A stretch of DNA of 6,977 nt from an uncultured Candidatus Planktophila sp. Its GTDB lineage: Bacteria > Actinomycetota > Actinomycetes > Nanopelagicales > Nanopelagicaceae. Positions 1 to 5,799 of this stretch are shown one piece after another. Below the pieces are notes generated by a model. That model saw only the letters and a program-made list of their open reading frames with translations. It made no database searches and was not told the DNA's origin. The stretch spans positions 1 to 6,977 of the forward strand of contig CALEZA010000112.1 of the NCBI GenBank assembly GCA_937927965.1. The letters are read 5' to 3'. The translations under genes were made by a program, and so were the position numbers. The stretch's first letter is position 1. Each line of letters begins with the position of its first letter.

Positions 1-1179
1 ACGAGCAGCTCAACAGTTTACTATCGAGTTAGAAGTAAGGCCTCTGGCGAAAATGCTTTCGACTTGGGAGAAGTGAATTCTTTTTCAACGCAAAGAAAAC
101 AGGGAACCACCTTCTCTTTTGTAGTTCAAGGTGATTCACATCCTGAACGCGCAGGAAAGATGTTTAATGAGGCTCTCTACACCCAAACTTTGGCCAATAT
201 CGCATCTCAAAAACCAGATTTCATGATCATGTTAGGAGATGACTTCAGTATTGATCCGCTGATCGATAAGGGACAAGCAACCCAAGTAAATGTTGAGAAT
301 GTGTACTCCACACAAAGAAATTGGCTGAGTGCCACTTGCAAATCAACTCCCCTCTTCTTGGTAAACGGAAATCATGAGCAAGCTGCCGCATATCTTTTGG
401 ATGGGACAAAGAGCAATCCAGCTGTACTGGCTGGAAATGCCCGTTTAAAGTACTTCCCTCTCCCAGACACAAATTCCTTTTATAGTGCCAACCCTGAGTC
501 AATTGAGTTCGTTGGCAAACCCCGTGACTACTACTCCTGGACTTGGGGTGATGCTCTTTTCATCACACTCGACCCTTACTGGCATTCAAAGAATGCGGTA
601 GACAATGTAGCCGGTGCAGGTGCAAATACTTCCAAAGGCGCCGGGAAGGCTACAGACCTTTGGAATATCGGAATCGGAGATGCCCAATATGCGTGGTTCA
701 AGAAAACTCTTGAGAGCAGTACAGCTAAATACAAATTCGTTTTTGCTCATCATGTGATGGGAACTGGGCGCGGAGGCATAGAGGTTTCAACTGGATATGA
801 GTGGGGTGGCAAAGATCTTAAAGGAAAGAAAACTTTTGCTGAGATGCGCCCAGGGTGGGAACTTCCAATTCATGACCTGATGGTCAAACACAAAGTAACA
901 ATATTTTTCCAAGGTCATGATCACATCTTCGTACAACAGGAGCGAGATGGAGTTATTTACCAATCAATGCCAAATCCGGCTGATCCCACATTCTCAATGT
1001 TTAACGAGAGTGCATATTTATCTGGCACCAAAGCACCAAATTCGGGGCATGTGAGAGTCACAGTGGGGCCAACCGAAGCGAAGGTGGAGTACTTCCTCAG
1101 CGCACGCCCACAGGATGAGGGAGCCAACAGAAAGAATCTTCAAATTGCCCACTCTTACTCTGTGAAGGGAAAGAATTAA
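1..1179 (+). CDS. Metallophosphoesterase, calcineurin-like fold, probably exported (5'-truncated)
   Basis: Probably hydrolyses phosphomonoesters or phosphodiesters with a two-metal centre; the substrate is unknown. The reading frame is open from base 1, so the gene starts outside the window; the in-frame TTG at 64 lies inside the protein. Numbering from base 1 (392 residues), the metal-ligand blocks appear in family order: D45-x-H47 in QGDSH, G79-D80 in LGDD, N124-H125 in GNHE, H250-H251 in FAHH, and GHDH at 305-308. Residues 1-30 (including VYYRVRS) look like the end of a fibronectin-III/purple-acid-phosphatase-type N-terminal domain. The Tyr of true purple acid phosphatases (GDxxY) is absent (GDDFS), so I do not call it one. 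The stop overlaps the next gene by one base (TAATG), and that neighbour is a paralogue. Any signal peptide lies off the window; export is inferred from the neighbour. The fold is secure; the specificity is not. Confidence 0.88.
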   Translation, partial: TSSSTVYYRVRSKASGENAFDLGEVNSFSTQRKQGTTFSFVVQGDSHPERAGKMFNEALYTQTLANIASQKPDFMIMLGDDFSIDPLIDKGQATQVNVENVYSTQRNWLSATCKSTPLFLVNGNHEQAAAYLLDGTKSNPAVLAGNARLKYFPLPDTNSFYSANPESIEFVGKPRDYYSWTWGDALFITLDPYWHSKNAVDNVAGAGANTSKGAGKATDLWNIGIGDAQYAWFKKTLESSTAKYKFVFAHHVMGTGRGGIEVSTGYEWGGKDLKGKKTFAEMRPGWELPIHDLMVKHKVTIFFQGHDHIFVQQERDGVIYQSMPNPADPTFSMFNESAYLSGTKAPNSGHVRVTVGPTEAKVEYFLSARPQDEGANRKNLQIAHSYSVKGKN

Positions 1180-2450
1180 TGAGCAAATGGATAATCAGTC
1201 GACGCGCACTCTTGGCTGGAGCACTGGCTTCACTTATCGGCAAATCGCCACAGGCGTCTGCAGTTGTTGTGCCGAAATTTCAACTCCTTAAAGTACTGAG
1301 TACGAGCTCACTACAATTCTCAATCACAGCACCTTCAGACATGAAGGTTTACATTGAATACGGAAGCAAAAAGGGACTATTCCCAACAAAGTCATCAGTC
1401 CTATCCGTAAAGAAAGCGATCGGCGCTAATCTCGCTGTGAATAATCTCAAGCCAGGAGTTCCCTACTTCTTTAGATTGCGCTTTTCTACGACTGGAAAAA
1501 CTTACCTCTTTACACCTGTTATAACTGCCGCAACACCAGTAGAAATAAACTCTTCAATCTTTGCGATTCAAGCTGACCCTCACATGGATGAAAACTCGAG
1601 CGGTGATATATATGAAAAGACCCTCGACTTAATTGATGCCTCAGGAGCTGCCTTTCTATTCGACTTAGGAGATATCTTCATGGTCGATAAATTGGCAGAT
1701 AAGAGTGAAGCAAATATTCGAGCTCGATTTGAATTAATGCGAGGTTACTACCAGAGGCTAAAGAATGTTCCTCTTAAGATTGTGCTCGGGAACCACGATG
1801 GTGAACTTGGCTATAGTAAGTTCAACACGAAAAAATATAGAGCCGAGTACTTTCCAGAACAAACAGGTGAGTTAGCATATTTCTCGATTTCGCATAATGG
1901 GGTGTTGCATATCGCTCTAGATCCCTTCACATATACAACTACAAACCCTAAGGCTGATGGTTGGCAGTGGACTTTAGGCAAGACTCAATATGACTGGCTA
2001 GTCACGACTCTCAAGGAATCTAAAGAAGAGCATAAATTCATCTACATTCATCACCTCCTTGTTGGAGACGCCCAATCCCGTGGTGGGGCAAAGATTGCCT
2101 CCTTTAATGAGTGGGGTGGAAATAACAAAGACGGAACATATGGATTTGACTCTAATCGCCCAGGGTGGGGAAAGCCGGTTCATCAGCTTCTCAAAGAGTA
2201 TGGAGTCACCGCAGTATTCAAAGGTCATGATCATCTCTATGTGAAGGAAGTATTTGATGGTTTGATTTATCAGACACTTCCCCAGCCAAGCCATCCTGGA
2301 AATGCGACTAATTCGGCAATTCCTTACGGTTACGGTGAAGGCAAGATAGTGGGTGGTTCTGGTTTCATTAAGGTGACGACAAACGCGGGTCGAGCGCTCA
2401 TCGAATTTGTGAAGTATGACGGGAGTATTGCCGACAGTTACACGATTTAG
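1179..2450 (+). CDS. Tat-exported metallophosphoesterase with N-terminal FnIII-like domain
   Basis: A 423-residue exported phosphoesterase. Residues 1-28 form a twin-arginine signal: SRRALLAG at 7-14, a hydrophobic stretch, and ASA at 26-28 as the likely cleavage site. Residues about 33-118 resemble a beta-sandwich of the FnIII/purple-acid-phosphatase N-terminal type (NLKPGVPYFFRLRF). The catalytic domain follows with D133-x-H135 (QADPH), D165 (LGDI), N205-H206 (GNHD), H291-H292 (YIHH) and GHDH at 349-352. All expected metal ligands are present; the PAP-specific Tyr is not (GDIFM). It shares EWGG, RPGW and GHDH-x(7)-DGxIYQ blocks with the upstream gene, so the pair probably arose by duplication. 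The ATG overlaps the upstream TAA by one base, and AAGGGA at 1165-1170 gives an 8-base-spaced ribosome site, which suggests translational coupling. Tat export fits a protein that folds around its metals in the cytoplasm. Substrate unknown; phosphate scavenging is inference only. Confidence 0.92.
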   Translation: MSKWIISRRALLAGALASLIGKSPQASAVVVPKFQLLKVLSTSSLQFSITAPSDMKVYIEYGSKKGLFPTKSSVLSVKKAIGANLAVNNLKPGVPYFFRLRFSTTGKTYLFTPVITAATPVEINSSIFAIQADPHMDENSSGDIYEKTLDLIDASGAAFLFDLGDIFMVDKLADKSEANIRARFELMRGYYQRLKNVPLKIVLGNHDGELGYSKFNTKKYRAEYFPEQTGELAYFSISHNGVLHIALDPFTYTTTNPKADGWQWTLGKTQYDWLVTTLKESKEEHKFIYIHHLLVGDAQSRGGAKIASFNEWGGNNKDGTYGFDSNRPGWGKPVHQLLKEYGVTAVFKGHDHLYVKEVFDGLIYQTLPQPSHPGNATNSAIPYGYGEGKIVGGSGFIKVTTNAGRALIEFVKYDGSIADSYTI

Positions 2451-2457
2451 TTACTAT
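2428..2457 (+). promoter_or_regulatory. Candidate leaderless promoter for the NTF2-like gene
   Basis: TTGCCG at 2428-2433 (-35-like), an 18-base spacer, then TACTAT at 2452-2457 (-10-like), five bases before the ATG at 2463. Transcription would start at or next to the A of the ATG. No Shine-Dalgarno sequence precedes that ATG, which fits a leaderless message. The -35 box lies inside the end of the phosphoesterase gene. Chance matches to such short boxes are possible. Confidence 0.5.
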
Positions 2458-2462
2458 TGGAT

Positions 2463-2861
2463 ATGGCCAATTATTCAGCAGTCGATATCAAAGATCCCGC
2501 AATCGTTAAGTTATTAGATGACTATTTCGAGGTCATGCACCACCAAGATATGGAACTCTTCGACAAGGTATTTCATAAGAGCTGTGCTCTCTACTCCACT
2601 CAAACAGGAGAGCTTTCTCTCCGACCATATGACATCTATCGAGAAGCTGTCGCTCACCGTGAATCTCCAGCAATGCTGGGAAATGCACGCCGCGATCATG
2701 TATTAGATTTTGATCAAATTTCAAATACTCTCGCATGGGTGAGAGTTCAGTTAGAAATGTTTGGCGGGGTCATGCAGGACTACCTCAACATCGTCTATCT
2801 CGACGGCCAGTGGTGGATCATGGCCAAGATGTGGGAGCGAGTGGGAGATGCAGATGCGTAA
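2463..2861 (+). CDS. NTF2-like / putative lumazine-binding family protein
   Basis: A 132-residue cytoplasmic protein of the nuclear-transport-factor-2-like (SnoaL/lumazine-binding, Lumazine_bd_2-type) alpha-beta barrel fold. Visible hallmarks are an N-terminal helix (VKLLDDYFEVMHHQD), then LFDKVFHKSCALYS, a middle segment ending in VRVQLEMFGGVMQDYLNIV, and the C-terminal strand DGQWWIMAKMWE. The length is normal for the family. Such folds bind small hydrophobic ligands or serve as enzymes, but no function can be read here. I chose ATG 2463 over the in-frame TTG at 2457 because the TTG would overlap the -10-like box and neither has a ribosome site. It begins 12 bases after the phosphoesterase stop and overlaps the zinc-ribbon gene by 8 bases, so those two are probably cotranscribed. 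Confidence 0.82.
   Translation: MANYSAVDIKDPAIVKLLDDYFEVMHHQDMELFDKVFHKSCALYSTQTGELSLRPYDIYREAVAHRESPAMLGNARRDHVLDFDQISNTLAWVRVQLEMFGGVMQDYLNIVYLDGQWWIMAKMWERVGDADA
2843..2847 (+). promoter_or_regulatory. Ribosome binding site of the zinc-ribbon gene
   Basis: GGGAG lies six bases before the ATG at 2854, inside the end of the NTF2-like gene. It sits too close to the alternative ATG at 2848, so it favours 2854 as the start. Confidence 0.6.
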
Positions 2862-3123
2862 GCAATGTCAGAGCTGCGGAATGCCTCTAGTCACCAAAAG
2901 AGCAGGAGACTGCCGCGGAACAGAGGCCGATGGAAGCAAGAGTGAGAAGTGGTGTTCTCTCTGTTATGCCAATGGAGCATTTATTGGAGCCGATTGCACT
3001 CTCGATCAGATGATTGAAATTGTTGACAGTGCTCTGAAAGAGCAAGGTGAATGGTTCATCTTGCGATGGATGGCTCGGAAACAAATTCCAACACTTGAGC
3101 GTTGGAGAGAATTAGCCAAGTAG
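2854..3123 (+). CDS. Small putative zinc-ribbon protein
   Basis: An 89-residue protein resembling the putative zinc ribbon family (Zn_ribbon_2 type). The opening CQSCGMPL supplies Cys5 and Cys8, and WCSLCYANGAF supplies Cys34 and Cys37, a four-cysteine zinc site; Cys20 and Cys48 are extra. The segment after the ribbon, TLDQMIEIVDSALKEQ, is helical and typical of the family, and a basic tail follows (RWMARKQIPTLERWRELAK). The family is often annotated as a possible transcriptional regulator, but no role is established. The frame is open upstream of the start; I place the start by the Shine-Dalgarno at 2843-2847 and because CQSCGMPL normally begins within a few residues of the N-terminus. It overlaps the NTF2-like gene by 8 bases and runs 12 bases past the end of the opposite-strand YCII-like gene. 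Confidence 0.82.
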   Translation: MRKQCQSCGMPLVTKRAGDCRGTEADGSKSEKWCSLCYANGAFIGADCTLDQMIEIVDSALKEQGEWFILRWMARKQIPTLERWRELAK

Positions 3124-3441
3124 CGGGCGGAGTTCCACCTTGCGGTTGCAAGCAGCTGAACCTTCAGCAGCAAGTGCGCGTGCAACTTCGAGACTTTCAG
3201 CTTCAATCAGCCAAAATCCACTGAGGAACTCAGCATTGTCAATGAGTGGACCTTCTGTGACTGATGTCTTTCCATCTCTGTAATCGAATACAGCAGACTC
3301 GGACGGGGATGAAAGACCACCAGCAAAGAGGCGCTGTCCTGCAGCACGCAACTTGTCATTGAAATCATCAATTGCTTGCATCTGCTCAGGTGTGTGTTGT
3401 GAGCGAGATTCAGTGTCGATTACTGAGATAAGAAATTTCAT
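3112..3441 (-). CDS. YCII/DGPF-domain family protein
   Basis: A 109-residue protein of the YCII-related (DGPF) ferredoxin-like fold. It shows the family layout: MKFLISV first strand, a helix around 17-34, GQRLFAGGLSSP, then VTEGPLIDNAEFLSGFW, LIEAESLEVARALA and the terminal strand VELRPLL. The eponymous DGPF reads EGPL (63-66) here, so the acidic residue is conserved in charge but not identity. Members are often clustered with ECF sigma factors; none is present here, and no activity is assigned. An in-frame ATG farther upstream (3483) would overlap DUF1761 by 32 bases; I chose 3441 because AGGAG (3449-3453) sits seven bases before it and the family begins MKF/MKY. It is the second gene of an operon behind DUF1761 (10-base gap), and its stop overlaps the zinc-ribbon gene tail to tail. 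Confidence 0.85.
   Translation of the reverse strand: MKFLISVIDTESRSQHTPEQMQAIDDFNDKLRAAGQRLFAGGLSSPSESAVFDYRDGKTSVTEGPLIDNAEFLSGFWLIEAESLEVARALAAEGSAACNRKVELRPLLG
3145..3186. other. Nested inverted repeat near the convergent gene ends
   Basis: An inner perfect inverted repeat, GCTGAA (3155-3160) and TTCAGC (3163-3168), extends past an A-A mismatch to GC/GC (3152-3171). It is enclosed by GTTGCA (3145-3150) and TGCAAC (3181-3186). It lies 21-63 bases past the zinc-ribbon stop and inside the YCII-like coding region. There is no T-tract on either side, so I do not call it an intrinsic terminator; it may slow read-through transcripts or be chance. Confidence 0.3.
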
Positions 3442-3448
3442 TGAGCTA

Positions 3449-3453
3449 CTCCT
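3449..3453 (-). promoter_or_regulatory. Ribosome binding site of the YCII-like gene
   Basis: AGGAG on the minus strand, seven bases before the ATG at 3441. Its first two bases are shared with the TAG stop of the DUF1761 gene, an arrangement that favours reinitiation by ribosomes finishing DUF1761. It decides the start of the YCII-like gene. Confidence 0.75.
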
Positions 3454-3880
3454 AGTTAAAGAAGGCGATAATCGCGCCAGCAACTGTCACATTTAACGCA
3501 TCGTTTGCAGTTTCAATGATCCAGACCTTCAGGCCATCTCCACCAAAGAGGCGGTGAGAAAGTGATGCCGCCATGCCGATTCCCACTCCAACTGCCAACC
3601 CCACAAGTGCGCCATCTGCAACTGAGAAGTTTGAATTATGGGCCTGGAGAGATGTAACAAGAAGTGCCACTATCAGCGTTTGAGCCAGAACGCCCAAAAT
3701 TGTGCCACCAAAGAGAAGAGCTGGCTTATTTTGGTTTTCTGTGAGCTGGCCTGACTGAATTCCACGAGCCTTCATCCAGATCGGATAGAAGGTCTTTGGT
3801 CCAAACCAAATAGCACCGCTCACGAAAGAGAAGCCAAAGGCAAGTAATACACCGACGAGATTAAGTCCTGAGAATGTCAT
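3452..3880 (-). CDS. DUF1761-family membrane protein
   Basis: A 142-residue integral membrane protein. Four hydrophobic segments are visible at about 5-27, 54-78, 86-108 and 118-141. The DUF1761 hallmark follows the first helix: GAIWFGPKTFYPIWMKARG at 22-40. The loop between helices 1 and 2 (SGQLTENQNK) is polar, and the last helix contains the family-like ETANDALNV region. The length is typical and the biochemical role is unknown. The ATG at 3880 has no convincing ribosome site, but a TAGGCT box ends six bases before it, consistent with a leaderless message. It is the first gene of a two-gene operon with the YCII-like protein and is divergent from the metalloprotease operon. Confidence 0.85.
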   Translation of the reverse strand: MTFSGLNLVGVLLAFGFSFVSGAIWFGPKTFYPIWMKARGIQSGQLTENQNKPALLFGGTILGVLAQTLIVALLVTSLQAHNSNFSVADGALVGLAVGVGIGMAASLSHRLFGGDGLKVWIIETANDALNVTVAGAIIAFFN

Positions 3881-3937
3881 TGGGAAAGCCTACGGGATAT
3901 TTTTTCCACTTTTGGCAGGTGGAGGAAACTTTTCCCA
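3881..3937. repeat. Inverted repeat in the divergent control region
   Basis: TGGGAAA at 3881-3887 and its exact reverse complement TTTCCCA at 3931-3937 flank a 43-base interval. Inside lies a second short inverted pair, TCCAC (3905-3909) and GTGGA (3919-3923), with a 9-base loop. The left arm touches the DUF1761 ATG and its -10-like box. This could be an operator for the DUF1761 side, but seven-base arms are short and chance is a real alternative. Confidence 0.3.
3887..3892 (-). promoter_or_regulatory. -10-like box of a leaderless promoter for DUF1761
   Basis: TAGGCT on the minus strand, followed by six bases and then the ATG at 3880. This matches the TANNNT-N6-ATG layout of actinobacterial leaderless genes. 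I see no good -35 hexamer 16-18 bases upstream, where the sequence is A-rich. The mirror-image TAGCCT box before the divergent gene strengthens the call. Confidence 0.5.
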
Positions 3938-3957
3938 GACAATTTCTTGCTTTTCTC

Positions 3958-3985
3958 TTGAGATTAATGCGGAACTGTCTAGCCT
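3958..3985 (+). promoter_or_regulatory. Candidate leaderless promoter of the metalloprotease operon
   Basis: TTGAGA at 3958-3963, a 16-base spacer, and TAGCCT at 3980-3985, ending six bases before the ATG at 3992. The predicted transcription start coincides with the start codon. No Shine-Dalgarno sequence lies before the ATG. It would drive the three-gene operon 3992-6145. Confidence 0.6.
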
Positions 3986-3991
3986 TAACCC

Positions 3992-5317
3992 ATGAAGAGA
4001 ACTATTTCTGCATCCATCATCGCCCTCCTCGCCTTTGGCTTGCTCTCGCCTGCAGATGCTGCCGTGAAAGCTGGCGGCAGTTGCACTAAAGCAGGAGCAA
4101 CATCTACAGCTGGTGGACTTAAATACACATGCGTGAAGTCGGGTAAGAAATTAGTGTGGAATAAAGGTGTGAAAGTTGCATCTAATGTGGCTAAGCCATC
4201 GCCTTCACCTAGCGCAACGATTCTTCCTATTGCAGATCCATTGGAGCGTTGCAAGCTTCCTGTAGCAGATGGTCGTGGTGATGTCTCAATCGGTGGATGG
4301 CCAAGAATTGCTGAACGCTCTAAGGTTTTGGGTGAGGTTGTTGCAACAGTCATTCTAGTTGATTTCCCTGATGCGCCAGCAACAATGACTCCAGCAGAAG
4401 CCTTTGCAAAAATTTCTCCCGCTTCAGAGACATTCAAAGAAGTCTCATACGGAAAAATAAATTATGCGATGAAACCACAGTTGAAGTGGTATCGAATGAG
4501 CAAGAACTCAAGTGATTATGTTGCAGGAGGCTGGACATTTGAAAAGCATCGCAACTACATCCTTGAAGCGGCTCAGCTAGCTGATTCAGATGTTGATTTC
4601 AGTAAAACAGATAGCTTGATAATTTTGGCTAACCCTGATGCAAAGGGAATGGGTTATTCAGGTCCAGCATTTTCTGCAATCAGAAAGAGTGGCATCACCC
4701 TCGACGGTAAATACATTTCTAACGGAGCAACTTCTGCCTATGATTTGAATAGCTGGAAATCTATTTGGCTTAACCACGAAATCTCACACAGCATGGGTCT
4801 CGTTGACCTCTATGCCGCAATTCGTGACGATGCGACCAATCCTTATGATGGATTCCGTTACACAGGAGAGTTCAGCTATATGGGACTAAGTTCCTTGGAT
4901 AGCAACTCCCCTGGTCTCCTCGCTTTTGAGCGATGGAATCTAGGATGGATCGCTGATGACCAAGTCATTTGCATGGACGGCCCAACAATTACTCAATCGC
5001 TCATAGCGGTCGAGGAGATTGGCGGAATGAAGGCAGTTGTAATTCCAATCTCAACTACAAAAGCTGTTGTGGTTGAATCTCGCCGAGCCACTGGACTTGA
5101 TAGGGCGATGAAGAAGTCGGGCGCACTTGTCTATGTGGTGGATTCATCCATTCAGTCGGGCATGGGGCCAGTCAAGGTCTATCCAAGCGATTTGAAAAAC
5201 GATCCGCGTTATCTCAACGCCCCAAGGGCCTTGGGCGAATCTGTCACCATTGAAGGAGTCACTATCAAAGTTGTGAAGTCAGATGCCTCAGGCGACACAG
5301 TAGAGATCAATAAATGA
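3992..5317 (+). CDS. Secreted M6-like zinc metalloprotease
   Basis: A 441-residue exported protein. Residues 1-23 are a Sec signal peptide (KR, a hydrophobic core, then ADA before AVKAGG). Residues about 26-60 form a small domain with a cysteine pair (C31, C47) ending KLVWNKG. I have seen this type at the N-terminus of actinobacterial exported proteins, but its role is unknown. A Pro/Ser linker (69-74) leads to the catalytic part. The zinc site is HEISHSMGLVD at 262-272: H262 and H266 are ligands, E263 the general base, and D272 the probable third ligand (HExxHxxGxxD). FSYMGLSS at 294-301 followed by AFERWNLGWI at 311-320 matches the M6 (immune inhibitor A-like) block. The C-terminal part resembles the M6 beta-rich segment (VVESRRATGLD, ALVYVVDSS). 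The ATG follows a leaderless promoter, and the stop overlaps the next gene as ATGA. Family M6-like is likely; substrates are unknown. Confidence 0.87.
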   Translation: MKRTISASIIALLAFGLLSPADAAVKAGGSCTKAGATSTAGGLKYTCVKSGKKLVWNKGVKVASNVAKPSPSPSATILPIADPLERCKLPVADGRGDVSIGGWPRIAERSKVLGEVVATVILVDFPDAPATMTPAEAFAKISPASETFKEVSYGKINYAMKPQLKWYRMSKNSSDYVAGGWTFEKHRNYILEAAQLADSDVDFSKTDSLIILANPDAKGMGYSGPAFSAIRKSGITLDGKYISNGATSAYDLNSWKSIWLNHEISHSMGLVDLYAAIRDDATNPYDGFRYTGEFSYMGLSSLDSNSPGLLAFERWNLGWIADDQVICMDGPTITQSLIAVEEIGGMKAVVIPISTTKAVVVESRRATGLDRAMKKSGALVYVVDSSIQSGMGPVKVYPSDLKNDPRYLNAPRALGESVTIEGVTIKVVKSDASGDTVEINK

Positions 5318-5799
5318 TGAGTGATCCTAAAGTTCGTTCCGAAATCTTCGACACTGGCAACCCGAAGATTAAATCTGCAAGGATCGTCATCCACGCCTCC
5401 CCAGAAACAATCTTCTCGCTTCTCTCTAATCCTCATCGCCACGGAGATATTGATGGCAGCAAGACCATCACCGCAAATATTTCTGGACCAGAAAAACTCT
5501 CACTAGGTTCCAAATTTGGGATGAAAATGCACCTAGGGATTGATTACAGAATTCTGAATACGGTGGTTGAGTATGAGGAGAATCGCTTGATTGCTTGGCG
5601 TCACTTAGGTCGATGGCGCTGGCGCCACGAACTTCGAGATCTCGGGAATGGTTCAACTGAGGTGACAGAAACTTTCGATGGCTCCTATGCCCCACTCCTT
5701 GCACAAATCTGGCTCAAATTTAGAAAAGCCTATCCTTGGACTCAAATGGTGGTTGCTAAATCACTTGTTCGTTTGAAAGAGGTTGCTGAAAATGAGTAA
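5314..5799 (+). CDS. SRPBCC/START-like (polyketide cyclase type) protein
   Basis: A 161-residue cytoplasmic protein with the SRPBCC (Bet v1-like) helix-grip layout. The first strand ARIVIHASPETIFSLLSNPHRH (22-43) carries the conserved 'hxxspexVfxlLsdp' pattern. The middle strands SLGSKFGMKMHLGIDYRI and VVEYEENRLIAWRH follow, then WRWRHELRDLGNGSTEVTETFDG, and a long C-terminal helix ends the protein. Members bind hydrophobic ligands or act as cyclases or coenzyme-A-linked lipid-type proteins; no ligand can be assigned. ATG 5314 overlaps the protease stop as ATGA; a second ATG at 5317 would also work. There is no strong ribosome site, so translation probably depends on coupling. It is the second gene of the operon and overlaps the DUF1801 gene by 8 bases. 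Confidence 0.85.
   Translation: MMSDPKVRSEIFDTGNPKIKSARIVIHASPETIFSLLSNPHRHGDIDGSKTITANISGPEKLSLGSKFGMKMHLGIDYRILNTVVEYEENRLIAWRHLGRWRWRHELRDLGNGSTEVTETFDGSYAPLLAQIWLKFRKAYPWTQMVVAKSLVRLKEVAENE
5778..5782 (+). promoter_or_regulatory. Ribosome binding site of the DUF1801 gene
   Basis: AGAGG, nine bases before the ATG at 5792, inside the end of the SRPBCC gene. It supports 5792 over the in-frame TTG at 5783, which would abut the site with no spacing. Confidence 0.6.

Noticed and set aside
64..1179. Purple acid phosphatase assignment for the phosphoesterases
   Set aside because: The iron-ligand Tyr of the GDxxY motif is replaced in both proteins (GDDFS and GDIFM), so only the broader metallophosphoesterase family is supported.
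245..2294. Antisense and alternate-frame ORFs inside the two phosphoesterase genes
   Set aside because: Both genes carry full sets of catalytic motifs in the main frame; the others show no motifs and no start signals.
2457..2462. TTG at 2457 as the start of the NTF2-like gene
   Set aside because: It has no ribosome site and overlaps the last base of the -10-like box; the ATG two codons later fits the leaderless spacing.
3874..4089. Open frame of 71 codons on the plus strand across the divergent control region
   Set aside because: It overlaps both promoters and the start of the metalloprotease in another frame, and its Trp/Cys/Arg-rich translation looks like a frame shadow.
3985..4437. Open frame of 150 codons on the minus strand, opposite the start of the metalloprotease
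   Set aside because: It lies wholly antisense to a well-supported signal peptide and mature N-terminus, has low-complexity Ala/Ser/Pro-rich composition, no ribosome site and no recognisable domain.
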